Assembly: GCA_963969365.1 (NCBI GenBank)
Contig: OZ017764.1
Location: 1 to 64,000 of the forward strand
Reading direction: 5' to 3'
DNA: 64,000 nt
From: Asterochloris sp. CNOR1
Lineage: Eukaryota; Chlorophyta; Trebouxiophyceae; Trebouxiales; Trebouxiaceae
Shown here: positions 21,373 through 34,688 of the stretch, piece by piece
How the letters are laid out: each line of letters starts with the position of its first letter
Numbering within the stretch: the stretch's first letter is position 1
Notes under the pieces: generated by a model
Database searches by the model: none
Told to the model about the DNA's origin: nothing
What the model saw: the letters and a program-made list of their open reading frames with translations, nothing else
Position numbers and translations under genes: made by a program

Positions 21373-21443
21373 GCACAACACGTGCTTTGCATCAACAAGT
21401 AAATTCAGGTCACGCACAACCAATAGAATAAAAGAGATAAAAC

Positions 21444-21644
21444 ATGAACAGCACTCACTTTTCATTTTTCTACCTTTACACCTTCTTTTTGTTTTTAACC
21501 CTCTCTTATTTGGTGTATCTGCGATTTTTTTATTTCCCAAAATATGTAGATTTTGTTACAAAGGTGACCACTAATTTTACCAATTATCTCCTTCTTTTTT
21601 GGAGCTTTTGGATTGTCTTTGGCGATCAGTATTGCTTTTCATAG
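21444..21644 (+). CDS. hypothetical membrane protein, possibly frameshifted into the next ORF
   Basis: An ATG-initiated 66-residue ORF lies in a repeat-free block (21430-22480). Residues 6-35 are strongly hydrophobic. The next ORF overlaps it in another frame, where its upstream extension also reads as a membrane segment (PIISFFFGAFGLSLAISIAF). One broken gene, or a programmed frameshift, could join the two. I do not recognise a family. Confidence 0.35.
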   Translation: MNSTHFSFFYLYTFFLFLTLSYLVYLRFFYFPKYVDFVTKVTTNFTNYLLLFWSFWIVFGDQYCFS

Positions 21645-22461
21645 CGCAAGCCTAACGAGTGAGGCTCTGGCTTGGTACGTAATTAATGAACTGGACTTTG
21701 AGAAACTAAAAGCTGTTAATGAAACACAAGATTATCCTGCTTTAGGAGAATGGGTCACCCTGGCTAAGCAAAAAGGTTCTTCGATTGATCATTTGGAGGG
21801 CAAAATCAACAGTCCAACTACAACGGCTAAGGGCGAAAGTTCGTGCGAGCCAGGCACACAAAAAGGTTATAATCATTCAACTGGTAAACAAGAGCCACAT
21901 TCACCTATCGAAAACAAGAAATCATTTTTGAGGAATGTTACCAATAGTTTTTTTGGTGATATTCGTCAAGCGGCTCAGCAAAGAGTAAACTCTGAAGGTA
22001 CCGATCTTGTAAAACAAGCAGTTGTAAAAAGCACAATGGAACCTGGAAACGAGAAAATTGCTTTGATGATAATAGACAACCTTTGCGATCCTACAAAGGC
22101 ACTTCCAGCTTCGGCAATAGGTGTCCCTAACCTCGAACAACAGGGGGTTGAACAAATCGTAATTACTTATCGCCGTAAAATGCCAGATGGTTCGACCGTT
22201 CCATATTATTGTGCTAATTCAGTAAAAGGGTTGGAAGTATACAATGAGTGTGATAGGATAGCAAATGCTAAACCAAACTTTAATTTGGCGGAACGAGAGG
22301 TGTTTGCTATGGGTGGTAAAATAGCGGGTCACGATAAGTTGATTTGTGTGGCGGTGAAAGATATATCTCCCTCTGATAACTCCAATCACTTTGAAACAGA
22401 TGATCGTCCAGAATCACCTAGGTCGCCTACGAACACCCCTCACAATCTTTATACGTGGTGA
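21613..22461 (+). CDS. hypothetical protein with N-terminal membrane segment
   Basis: A 282-residue frame starts at a TTG and stays open upstream to 21565, so the start is uncertain. After a short hydrophobic N-terminus it is soluble and polar, with stretches such as DIRQAAQQRVNSEGTDLVKQ (about residues 114-133), NEKIALMIIDNLCDP and REVFAMGGKIAGHDKLICVA. The tail is Pro/Ser-rich. It lacks repeat words throughout, in contrast with both flanks, which argues for recent acquisition or selection. It lies in the rnl-cox1 island with the recombinase. I do not recognise a family. A plasmid- or element-derived gene is a reasonable guess only. Confidence 0.5.
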   Translation: MSLAISIAFHSASLTSEALAWYVINELDFEKLKAVNETQDYPALGEWVTLAKQKGSSIDHLEGKINSPTTTAKGESSCEPGTQKGYNHSTGKQEPHSPIENKKSFLRNVTNSFFGDIRQAAQQRVNSEGTDLVKQAVVKSTMEPGNEKIALMIIDNLCDPTKALPASAIGVPNLEQQGVEQIVITYRRKMPDGSTVPYYCANSVKGLEVYNECDRIANAKPNFNLAEREVFAMGGKIAGHDKLICVAVKDISPSDNSNHFETDDRPESPRSPTNTPHNLYTW

Positions 22462-23508
22462 AAATTGTTTTCGTTCTTGTAAAGCAACAAGCTTTACACT
22501 GTTCAAAGCGTTGCTGATGGTGACCCGTACCAACTACCGTATTGTACCCTGTGCATAGCTACGTAAATATCCTTGTTTTGCTACGCTGTGCTGACCGCAG
22601 GTAGTGTTGCTTGGCTTACAATAAGCAAAGGGCGGAAGAAGGTAGTGCATCCTTTGCTCTGCTTATTGCTTTGCGACCGAAGGTAGTAGCGCAGCACAGG
22701 ACGGGTCAAGTGTTGCTTCTTGCTCTGGGTCACAATTGCTAGTAGTATGCAAACAAGTGAATTGTGCTTTGCTGACCGCAGGTAGTGTTGCTTGGCTTAC
22801 AATAAGCGTAGCAAGCAACGCAAAGAACACAAGCAATTTATTGCTTTGCTTATTGGTGCGAAGGGTCTTCTACGTGCAAAGCAATAAGCAAAGCAATTGC
22901 TTCGCACAAGCAACAAGGATATTCGGTAGTTACGTGACAATTCACTTGTTGCTAGTGCATCGTGACCCGTGACCCGTGACCCGTGCGAAGGGTCACGGTC
23001 ACGCAAAACTATAGTTGTTGCTACTGTTGCTTGCTACGCTTATTGTAAGCCAAGCAACACTACCTGCGGTCAGCAAAGGGCTTGCTTTGCTTATTGGTAA
23101 CCGTGCATCCTTTGCTACGCTTATTGCTTTGCACGTAGCGCAGCACAAGAGGGGTCACGGTCGACCGAAGGTAGTAGTAGCTATGCACAGGGTACAAAAG
23201 CAACAAGTTGACCCGTCTTGCGTGACCGTGACCGTGACCGTGCGAAGGGTCACGGTCACGGTCACGGGCCACGATGCACTAGCAACAAGGATATTTACGC
23301 AAGGTCAGCAGAGCAATAAGCAACACTTGTTGCATACCTTATGATATTTCTGTGATAATTGCGTCCTTGCTTCTAACCGAAGGTATAGCAACAAGTGAAT
23401 TGTGCAAACTTCGGTTAGAAGGGCGGAAGAAGGTAAACAAAAACAGGAACACGTGTTCCTGTTTTTTGTACTCCCTGTGTTAAAAAACAAAAACTTATTC
23501 AATAATTT
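22462..23508. repeat. repeat mosaic spacer
   Basis: No gene is seen. It has two CGCAGGTAGTGTTGCTTGG words (about 22598 and 22778), a GTGACC hairpin (about 23222-23268) and a 28-bp loopless palindrome at 23439-23466 (centre CACGTG) just upstream of the next ORF. Confidence 0.75.
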
Positions 23509-23757
23509 ATGCCCCTTTTTTACCATTGTTTGGCTTTCGCTGTAGCGGTTTCTCTTTTTTACATCCAGTACCTTACACATTTTGTGTATTTCTACCCCAC
23601 ATTCTTTCTAATGGGTGTGATTTATTTTACATACCTACAAGCTTTCTATCTTCCTGACCACACTAACAATGAAACAAGATTTGTATATTATCTTAACCTT
23701 TGTTTAATAGCCCTTTCCAGTATCGGGTTTTGTACCTCTTTGATTTATCCTCTTTGA
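23509..23757 (+). CDS. hypothetical small membrane protein
   Basis: An 82-residue ATG-initiated ORF occupies a short repeat-free block. Three hydrophobic segments (about residues 5-22, 28-46 and 60-80) are separated by short polar loops (LPDHTNNET near residues 48-56). I see no family motif. The preceding 28-bp palindrome could be an RNA hairpin in its leader. Small respiratory-complex anchor subunits are possible, but nothing in the sequence decides this. Confidence 0.4.
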   Translation: MPLFYHCLAFAVAVSLFYIQYLTHFVYFYPTFFLMGVIYFTYLQAFYLPDHTNNETRFVYYLNLCLIALSSIGFCTSLIYPL

Positions 23758-24455
23758 GAGGAGTTTGCTTAACAACTTGCTTGTGCTACGTACTTCTTCC
23801 GCCCTTCGCTTATTGTAAGCCAAGCAACACTACCTGCGGTCAGCACTTGCTTCGCATGTGCGAAGTAAGGACGCAATAAAAGCAAGCACCGATGCACGCA
23901 ATTGCTACGTGACCCTTAAGCACGTGCTACCTACGGTCAAGCAAGCAGGTACGTGATGGGTCATGCAATAAGCAAACCAACACTTGTGACCCAGAGCAAG
24001 AAGGAACACTAGCAACAAGTTAATTCAAGCAATGCAAACAAAGATCTTTTATGTAAAAAAAGATGGCCAGATGCCCTTTTGTTAAAAAAAAAGAAGGGTT
24101 TTCTTTAGAAAACATTCAATAAATGGAGGTTGTGGTACGCATTACCTTTAGCAATAATGGATACGTGCTTGTGCGTACCAACCCCTTCTTGCTCTTGGGA
24201 ACCTTTATTGCTTTGCACTTGCTCTTTGCCTGTGGCAGGACCTTGCTTCGCACTTGCTCTTTGCCTGTGGCACGACCTTGCTTCGCACTTGCTCTGCATC
24301 ACTAGCAACAAGTGAATTCAATATCCTTGTTGCTAGCACGCGTCCGTAGGATACACAGGGTGCAATTGCGTTTAACCAACTTGTTGGTACTGCCAAGTGT
24401 GGTACGGGTCAATCTCTCCTTTTTGCATCCTACTAGCAAAAAGGATATTGGTTTA
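23758..24455. repeat. repeat mosaic spacer
   Basis: Repeat words only. Two tandem partial copies of the GACCTTGCTTCGCACTTGC element lie at about 24238-24319. Confidence 0.7.
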
Positions 24456-25150
24456 CTAATTGTTTTTGTCACAGAACAATAAAGCAAACTGTTTTTGTTC
24501 TTTTGAACAAGAAACAATATCTTGCGAACAAAGTGTATGAATTGTTTCTTTCCGAACAAACTCAATTCACAGAATATTGTTCTAAAACCCAGTCCTGTTC
24601 GGGTTACCGATATCTTTGAATTACCTGTCTTATACAAGAATAAGAATTACAAGAGTGCCATTGTATTTGTTGTTGATATTGCCACGAACGAGCTTTTAAC
24701 CGTTAAAGCGTTTCTAAAAAGCTTTTTTGGAGGGTCTATAAAAAGTAAGCTTATCTGTAGGGTCTTTAAAGAGTTAGTTAAACAGAGACAAATCAAAGAA
24801 AAGCTTCAAATTCTGAATTGTGCCAAGCAAGAACTGCTGTGCTACGGGTCACCCTTCTAAAGAGTTTTACAATCTCATAAAAGGAAACTTTATTCTAATA
24901 GGAGGGGTGAATCAAACTGTTACGCCTAAACAGAATGCCGTACCTGAAAAAATGGTTAGGGATTTAACGAGACAGTTGATGGTAGACTGTGGAGAGATTA
25001 AAAGTGTTCAATCTGTAAAAGAAATTCAACAGTTCTTTAACAAGAAGAAAAAGGGTTATAACGATTACGTAAAGCCTATAAAGAGTCTTAAGGGTACTCC
25101 AGTTGCGAGTCATAAAGGTTTGATAGAAGTGAAGAAGGACGAGCCTTACC
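24456..25150 (+). pseudogene. degraded DDE-type (rve-like) integrase
   Basis: A frame open from 24507 reads VTDIFELPV, then YKSAIVFVVDIATNELLTV, then FKELVKQRQIKEKL. This resembles the first half of a retroviral/IS3-type integrase catalytic core, with Asp in VTDIF as candidate first acid. A repeat fragment (about 24822-24852) interrupts it where the second Asp should be, and the frame shifts. The next frame reads KEFYNLIKGN and PKQNAVPEKMVRDLTRQLM, matching the third-acid region (Glu in AVPE). The frame is then destroyed at about 25150 by a CGCAGGTAGTGTTGCTTGG insertion. An earlier frameshift lies near 24560. The family call is by eye and needs profile search. Confidence 0.5.
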
Positions 25151-25264
25151 TTCTTGCGTGCTACGCTGTGCTGACCGCAGGTAGTGTTGCTTGGCTTACA
25201 ATAAGCGAAGGGCGGAAGAAGTTTGCACGAGCAACTTGTTGCTAGTGCGAAGCAGGGACGCAAT

Positions 25265-26555
25265 AACTTTTAATAGAAAAGATGACGCCAACCCGATTCA
25301 AATACAAGATTATAGGAAAAAACCTTTCCTACAGTTTAGAAATAGAGACCCTTTTAACGTTTTAAGATCTGTCGAACAACGCACTATTTAAACTCAACAG
25401 GTTATTACAGAGTTTAGAAAAGAAGTTAAAGACACACTTGAAAGGATAGAAGAGAAGGTTACTCCCAATGAAAGAGTGTTTAGAAAGGGCCTACCATTAA
25501 GGGACAAGAGACGTTGCCACTAATACCATTTGTTTCCAGTTAATGAACCAGCCCAGACGTAAAGGAATGAGAATGGTCGAGTACTCCGTCTTTCTTGCCA
25601 TAGGCACTGCTATTACACTTTTAGGACTCACCGGGCTTAGAATTAATGATATAAGAACTTTCAATAAAGAACAATTCCTACACCTTTTAGAAAAAGGAGA
25701 GATTCAAATGTATCCAAGTAAGCAAAACAAGGTTTGTACAATCTTGCTTCTGCAAGCAACCCTTTAAATGAACTTAAAATGGAAGGTATGAATGTTTTCT
25801 ATAAAAGAGAAACTCTTGCAGGTGGTCCTTCACTACCTTGTCCTTGCTTTGCGACCGAAGGTATAGCAACAAGTGAATTGTGGTTTGCTTATTGTAAGCC
25901 AAGCAACACGTACCACAATTCACTTGTTGCTATACCTTCGGTCGCAAAGCAAGGACGCAATAGCTGGATTACCTTTATAAATAATAAACTAAAAGACGTA
26001 CCTTGTGCATTCTTTGGTACGCTTATTGCGTCCGAAGGATCTGTGCAAACTTGGGTTAGAAGGGCGGAAGAAGTACGTAGCGCAGCACAGGACGCAACTT
26101 GTTGCTGATCTTGCTTTGCTGTGCAAACTTCGGTTAGAAGGGCGCAAGAAGGTAGAAGTGACGGTGACCGTGACCGTGACCCTTCGCACGGTCACGGTCA
26201 CGGTCACCAATAAGCGTAGCAAGACGCAAAGCACAAGTTGAATATAAGCTGTCATTCCTTTAGAATAAACTTTATTACAAGCTTGTTAAAGTTTGCACCT
26301 ATTAATCAAGTAAGTGGGCATAATAGGACATAAAGATGTCAAAAGCAGTATGGCTTACAACAGATCGAGTTTAGACCAAATAAAAGGTAGAGATTTAATG
26401 GATAGAGGTATCTTTAACGTTCAAGATGAAGAAAGGATAAAACAAGAAGGTGAGGAATAGATAAAACAAAGAACAATAAAAGAGATAAAACAAGAACTTG
26501 GAGTTGGAGATCCTGTGGACCCGGCATTGAGGGATAGTAATAGCGGTACAAATTA
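25265..26555 (+). pseudogene. degraded second copy of the tyrosine recombinase
   Basis: It is a diverged copy of the recombinase at 18389-19330, recognisable from the ERIEEKVTPNERVFRKG region (about 25440) through YSVFLAIGTAITLLG and RINDIRTF, and again from SCHSFRINFITSLLKFAP (about 26250). Two repeat blocks replace short stretches of the original: about 25835-25962 (a hairpin with 45-bp arms) and about 25996-26245 (containing a GTGACC hairpin). Frameshifts occur near 25510, 25767 and in the GH motif near 26320. Its upstream part (25265-25390) is not matched in the other copy, which suggests that copy lost its own N-terminus. Confidence 0.85.
25840..25956. repeat. 45-bp-arm hairpin inserted in the recombinase pseudogene
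   Basis: The arms 25840-25884 and 25912-25956 are exact reverse complements. The 27-nt loop carries part of the GCTTATTGTAAGCCAAGCAA word. Comparison with the intact copy (CTTCAC followed by CGAACAACTGGATT) shows that the block is an insertion. Confidence 0.9.
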
Positions 26556-26559
26556 GAAC

Positions 26560-30029
<3,470 letters not shown>

Positions 30030-30661
30030 GGATTGCTTTCCTTATTGCGTCCTTGCTTCGCACTAGCAACAAGTGAATTGTGCTACGTACTTCTTGCGTG
30101 CTTCGCGACCGAAGGTAGCACAGCAAAGCAATAAGCGAAGCAAGGACAAGTCACTTGTACCCTGTGCATACCGACTTTTGCGCTTTTCGCTCGCACAGCA
30201 CGTAAGGCAAGTGGAGCAATTGCTTTGGACAAAAACAAAGACACCCACGTGACCCGTCGTGCTGTGCGAGCGAAAAGCGCAAGAAGGGCGCAAGAAGGGC
30301 GAGGGTGATGCAGAGCAAAAAGCAAGGACCAACTGCTTGCATTGCTAGGCACCTGCTACGGGTCACTTGCTTTGCGACCGAAGAGAGTAAAGCTTTACTC
30401 TCTTCGGTCGCAAAGCAATCCCATCCTACGGACTTGGTGACCGTGACCGTGCGAAGGGTCACGTGCAGAGCAAAACAAACAAAAAGTGTTTTAATCGTTC
30501 TTGTTTTTAAGATTTTGTTTCTAACCCCTTTTTTTAATAAGTTACTTTTTTAGATTTATCACTTTTTGCTTTGCTTATTGCTTTGCTGTGCTACCTTCGG
30601 TCGCGAAGCACGCAAGAAGAGAGTATAGCAACAAGGATATTTTGCCTTAAGATTAAAAAAA
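30030..30661. repeat. repeat spacer with 48-bp loopless palindrome
   Basis: No gene is seen. A perfect 48-bp palindrome lies at 30369-30416 (centre AGCT). The half-site is made of the words GCTTTGCGACCGAAGAGAGT. Confidence 0.85.
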
Positions 30662-30734
30662 GGGCTTATAGTTCAATGGTTAGAACACGACGCTCATAAC
30701 GTCGTTGCTGCAGGTTCAACCCCTGCTAAGCTCA
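30662..30734 (+). tRNA. trnI: tRNA-Ile(CAU), lysidine type
   Basis: The acceptor GGGCTTA pairs with TAAGCTC, the anticodon arm GACGCTCATAACGTC gives CAU, and the T arm is GCAGG-TTCAACC-CCTGC. The resemblance to bacterial tRNA-Ile2, whose C34 is modified to lysidine to read AUA, is closer than to any Met tRNA. Confidence 0.82.
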
Positions 30735-30918
30735 AGAAGCAACACAAGCAAGTCTTGTTTTGCACTTGTAGCCAAAGGCAACACACGTGACCGTGCGAAG
30801 GGTCACAAGGGTGTGTTGCTTCTTGCGTCCTGTGCATAGGGTCAAGATGGGTCACACAACTCTTAAACTGTAAACTGCACCCTTTATTGCGTGACCCTTC
30901 ACACGGGTCACGTAGCAC

Positions 30919-30990
30919 GGGTACGTAGCTCAGTGGTAGAGCATCGGGCTTTTAACCTGATGGCCGCAGGTTCAACCCCTGCCGTACCTA
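30919..30990 (+). tRNA. trnK: tRNA-Lys(UUU)
   Basis: The acceptor GGGTACG pairs with CGTACCT (terminal G-T). The anticodon arm TCGGGCTTTTAACCTGA presents UUU, and the T arm is GCAGG-TTCAACC-CCTGC. The discriminator is A. Confidence 0.93.
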
Positions 30991-32184
30991 ATAACACCCA
31001 CTTAGTTGGAATCATCGTGATGTGGAATAAGAAAAGTATTACTTTGTAATAGCAAAGCTAAACTTGCCATTACAAAGTAATACCACCACTAGCAACAAGG
31101 ATATTTTGCTTTACGTGACCGTGACCGTGCGAAGGGTCACGGTCACGGTCACCAATAAGCGTAGCAATTGCTTTGCTGACTTGCTTTGCACGTAGCACGC
31201 TAAAAGCAAAGAACAGTTGCTACCGGTCACTTGCTTAAAGCTTGTGATAGTACTTGCTTTGCACGTAAAGCTTTCACCATCACGTGATGGTGACCCGTAG
31301 CACAGGGTGCGTTTGTAGGATGCACTCGCTTTGCACGTAAAGCTTTAAGAGCCGTGACTTGCAAAGCAAGTGACCCGTAGCACAAGCTTTTACCATCACC
31401 TACTTGAAACCTTTGACATCAACCAATTTGTTGCTGATCTTGCTTTACTGTGCGAGCCAAGCACGCAAGAAGGTAGAAGTGACCGTGACCGTGACCCTTC
31501 GCACCGTCACGGTCACCAAGTCGCGCAGCAACATTTTTAGTGACTTGTGTGTTTTGAAAAAATTGCGCGTTACGTGATGCTTCGCACGCAATAAGTGCCT
31601 GTGGCAAGTACCAAGAAGGGTGTTTTTGCTTAAAGCAAAGAACACACGTGACCGTGACCGTGACCCTTCGCACGGTCACGGTCACCAAGTGCGTACAATC
31701 ACGCCCGTGCATCCTACAAACGCAATTGCGTCCAAGCAAGTAGTTGCTTTGCACTAGCAACAAGAGAATTTTGCTTGGACGCAATTGTGTGCAAATTCTC
31801 TTGTTGCTATACTACCTTTGGTCGCAAAGCAATAAGTAAAACAAGAACGCAACACGCGCAATTGTGTGCATCCTAATGGTAGGCACAGGACGCAACATGC
31901 GCAATTTTTTCAAAACACGTGCTACGGGTCAAAATTCTCTTATTGCTAGTTACGTGCGAAGCAAGGTCAGCGTAGCAAGTGCAAAGCAATAAAGAGTACC
32001 AAGAAGCGACACTTGACCCGTAGCACGTCCATCCTACGGACGCAAAACAACGGCAGCATGTGTTGCCTTACTACGTGCGAAGCAAGTCGACCCTTCTTGC
32101 TCTGCATCACGTGCGAAGCATTCAGCGTACCACAGGGTACTACCTTGGGTCGCAAAGCACTCAACAAAAACATTTTAATTATTT
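30991..32184. repeat. repeat mosaic upstream of cob
   Basis: No gene is seen. It has a 15-bp inverted pair (31036-31050 and 31069-31083) of non-repeat sequence, and GTGACC hairpins near 31115-31152, 31480-31516 and 31645-31685. In the first of these the loop reads GTGCGAAG. In the last two it is in the opposite orientation. Confidence 0.8.
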
Positions 32185-33387
32185 ATGAAAAGACTATCAA
32201 TTCTTAAACAACCTGCCTTATCGGTTGTCAACGCTCATTTAATAGATTACCCAACTCCAAGTAACATTAATTACCTGTGGGGCTTTGGAAGCCTTGCTGG
32301 CCTTTGCTTAATGATTCAAATAGCTACAGGTATCTTTCTAGCGATGCATTACACACCACATGTAGACCTTGCCTTTTTGAGCGTAGAGCACATTATGCGA
32401 GATGTGGAGGGTGGATGGCTACTTCGTTACATGCATGCTAATGGGGCAAGTATGTTTTTCGTTGTTGTTTACATGCATATTTTTCGAAACCTTTACTTCG
32501 CGAGTTATTCTTCTCCTCGAGAGGTGGTATGGTGTATTGGAGTTATAATCCTTCTTTTAATGATTATCACTGCCTTTATCGGGTACGTACTTCCTTGGGG
32601 CCAAATGAGCTTTTGGGGAGCAACGGTAATTACAAGTTTGGCGAGTGCAATCCCAGTTGTAGGTGATAGCATAGTAACATGGTTGTGGGGAGGTTTTTCA
32701 GTAGACAATGCTACCCTTAATCGCTTTTATAGCTTGCATTACCTTTTGCCTTTCCTAATTGCAGGTGCTTCTATAGTTCACATAGCGGCGTTGCACCAGT
32801 ATGGAAGCAACAACCCTTTAGGTACTAACTCGGCTGTAGACAAAGTGCCTTTCTATCCCTACTTTTACGTAAAGGACCTTGTGGGTTGGATCTTTTTTTT
32901 TATCTTTTTCTCTTTCTTTGTTTACTTTTACCCTAATTTTCTAGGTCACCCAGACAACTACATACCGGCTAACCCGATGTCTACACCAGCACACATTGTG
33001 CCAGAATGGTATTTTCTATGGGTTTATGCTATATTACGTAGCATACCTAACAAGCTAGGGGGTGTTGCGGCTATTGCTTTAGTTTTTATAGCTCTTCTTG
33101 CATTGCCTTTCATCAACACAGCACAAACTAGAAGTTCTACATTTCGACCAATACACAAAAAGTTGTTTTGGCTCTTAGTGGCTGATTGTGTAGTTCTGGT
33201 TTGGATAGGGCTGAAACCTGTAGAAGACCCTTACGTGTTAATAGGTCAACTGGCTTCTGTTTACTTTTTCCTTTATTTTTTGGTCTTCATACCACTTTTA
33301 GGAAAGGTAGAACACTTTTTGATCCATTATAAAAACACTCCAGAAACTCGTGCTGAGCAAGAGCAGTTGGTAGGAAATGCCGCGTAA
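32185..33387 (+). CDS. cob: apocytochrome b
   Basis: Cytochrome b is the quinol-oxidising core of complex III. The 400-residue protein has the heme ligand pairs His84/His98 and His185/His199 (14-residue spacing in each pair), the Qo-site LPWGQMSFW near residue 136, and PEWYF at 273-277. It is intact, uninterrupted, and free of repeat words. One oddity is [11 protein letters not shown] where nearly all homologues have WYFLPFYAILR, at the end of the PEWY segment. The start ATG 32185 gives the usual N-terminus. Confidence 0.96.
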   Translation: MKRLSILKQPALSVVNAHLIDYPTPSNINYLWGFGSLAGLCLMIQIATGIFLAMHYTPHVDLAFLSVEHIMRDVEGGWLLRYMHANGASMFFVVVYMHIFRNLYFASYSSPREVVWCIGVIILLLMIITAFIGYVLPWGQMSFWGATVITSLASAIPVVGDSIVTWLWGGFSVDNATLNRFYSLHYLLPFLIAGASIVHIAALHQYGSNNPLGTNSAVDKVPFYPYFYVKDLVGWIFFFIFFSFFVYFYPNFLGHPDNYIPANPMSTPAHIVPEWYFLWVYAILRSIPNKLGGVAAIALVFIALLALPFINTAQTRSSTFRPIHKKLFWLLVADCVVLVWIGLKPVEDPYVLIGQLASVYFFLYFLVFIPLLGKVEHFLIHYKNTPETRAEQEQLVGNAA

Positions 33388-33430
33388 GCAAGGAAACTTG
33401 CGCGTGCGAAGCAATTGCGTGCTACGCTTA

Positions 33431-33526
33431 TTGTAAGCGAAGCAACACGTAAGGGTACTACCTGCGGTCAGCAAAGCAAGACTTGCTGACCGCAGGTAGT
33501 ACCCTTACGTGTTGCTTCGCTTACAA
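33431..33526. repeat. 44-bp-arm perfect hairpin downstream of cob
   Basis: The arms 33431-33474 and 33483-33526 are exact reverse complements around the 8-nt loop AGCAAGAC. Each arm joins several of the standard repeat words. The position 44 bases after the cob stop would allow it to fold at an mRNA 3' end. Confidence 0.92.
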
Positions 33527-34193
33527 GGTCAGCATAGGGTGCAACACATGCTAGTGTTGCTTCTTGCTACGGGTCACGAGTTGCGTGACCAGTAGCACAA
33601 GCAACTGTTAAAAACAAGTGTCTTGCGACCCAAGGTAAAACAACTTGTTGCTGATCTTGCTTTGCACGAAGACCCTTGGCACGCAATAAAGCAGAGCAAG
33701 AAGCAATTGGCACGCCTGTTTTGCTTTATTGCTTTGCTTATTGCGTCCTTGCTTCTAACCGAAGGTATAGCAACAAGAGAATTGTGCAAACTTCGGTTAG
33801 AAGGGCGGAAGAAGTACGTAGTAGCACAAGCTTTAAGCAATTGGTTTTGGTGACCCGTAGCAAGAAGAGTCACTAGCTTTAACCAATATATTGCTTTTAA
33901 ATTGCTTTGCACAGTACATGCGAAAAGCTTTACGTGACCGTGACCGTGACCCTTCGCACCGTCACGGTCAACAAGGATATTTTGCTTTACTTGCACCCTA
34001 TGCTGACCTTGTAAGCGAAGCAACACGTAAGGGTACAAACGGATGCACTTACAGCTTTACTCTCTTCGGTCGCAAAGCAATAAGTGCCTGTGACAAGTAG
34101 CAAGTAGCAAGTGCCTTACGTGACCCAATTCTCTTGTTGCTAGTAGGATGCACGCAATAAAGCGTAAGGATTGCTTTAATTCTGTGCGTTCCT

Positions 34194-34263
34194 ATAAAAG
34201 GAAAACAAGTGCTTGTTGCTTGTGTTTTGATTTACGAGCAACAAGCACTTGTTTTCCTTTTAT
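34194..34263. repeat. 27-bp-arm hairpin upstream of nad3
   Basis: The arms 34194-34220 and 34237-34263 are exact reverse complements around a 16-nt loop. They contain AAGTGCTTGTTGCT. The hairpin ends 71 bases before the nad3 start. Confidence 0.9.
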
Positions 34264-34334
34264 CACGTGTTCTTTTCTTTTGTGCCGCTGAGGGTACAAA
34301 CTCTTGAACCAACAAATAACAAAGTGTTTCAACA

Positions 34335-34688
34335 ATGGTAGAATACGTTTCAATATTTATTTACTTCTTAATAGCTTCCGCTTTGGCTCTAGTGATATTA
34401 GGACTTTCTTTTGTTTTTGCCACACGAAAAGCAGACCCAGAAAAGATATCAGCTTACGAGTGTGGTTTCGACCCTTTCGATGATGCTCGAAGCCGATTTG
34501 ACGTGCAATTCTATCTAGTAGCCATTCTTTTTATAATCTTTGATTTGGAAGTAACCTTCTTGTTTCCTTGGGCTTTAACGCTTAATAGGGTGGGTTTTTT
34601 TGGGTTTTGGTCTATGATGGTTTTCCTACTAATTTTAACAGTTGGTTTCGTTTATGAATGGCGAAAAGGAGCTCTAGATTGGAGCTAG
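34335..34688 (+). CDS. nad3: NADH dehydrogenase subunit 3
   Basis: Nad3 is a membrane subunit of complex I near the quinone site. The 117-residue protein has three membrane segments, the conserved loop [20 protein letters not shown] (about residues 43-62) with the Cys of the active/deactive switch, and [12 protein letters not shown] in the second helix. Length and ends are normal. No repeat words occur inside it. Confidence 0.97.
   Translation: MVEYVSIFIYFLIASALALVILGLSFVFATRKADPEKISAYECGFDPFDDARSRFDVQFYLVAILFIIFDLEVTFLFPWALTLNRVGFFGFWSMMVFLLILTVGFVYEWRKGALDWS

Larger units (their letters stand above)
20132..21443. repeat. spacer with several perfect hairpins
   Basis: No gene is seen. Notable structures are a (GTT)n/(AAC)n hairpin with 26-bp arms (20472-20497 and 20506-20531, 8-nt loop), a 21-bp inverted pair (20786-20806 and 20842-20862), GTGACC hairpins near 20902-20944 and 21204-21250, and a hairpin with 27-bp arms (21309-21335 and 21346-21372). 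A 43-base stretch (21079-21121) nearly repeats 18431-18473 at the start of the recombinase ORF. Confidence 0.8.
33388..34334. repeat. spacer with a 44-bp-arm hairpin
   Basis: No gene is seen. Perfect hairpins at 33431-33526 (44-bp arms) and 34194-34263 (27-bp arms) are listed separately. A GTGACC hairpin lies near 33934-33970. Confidence 0.8.
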
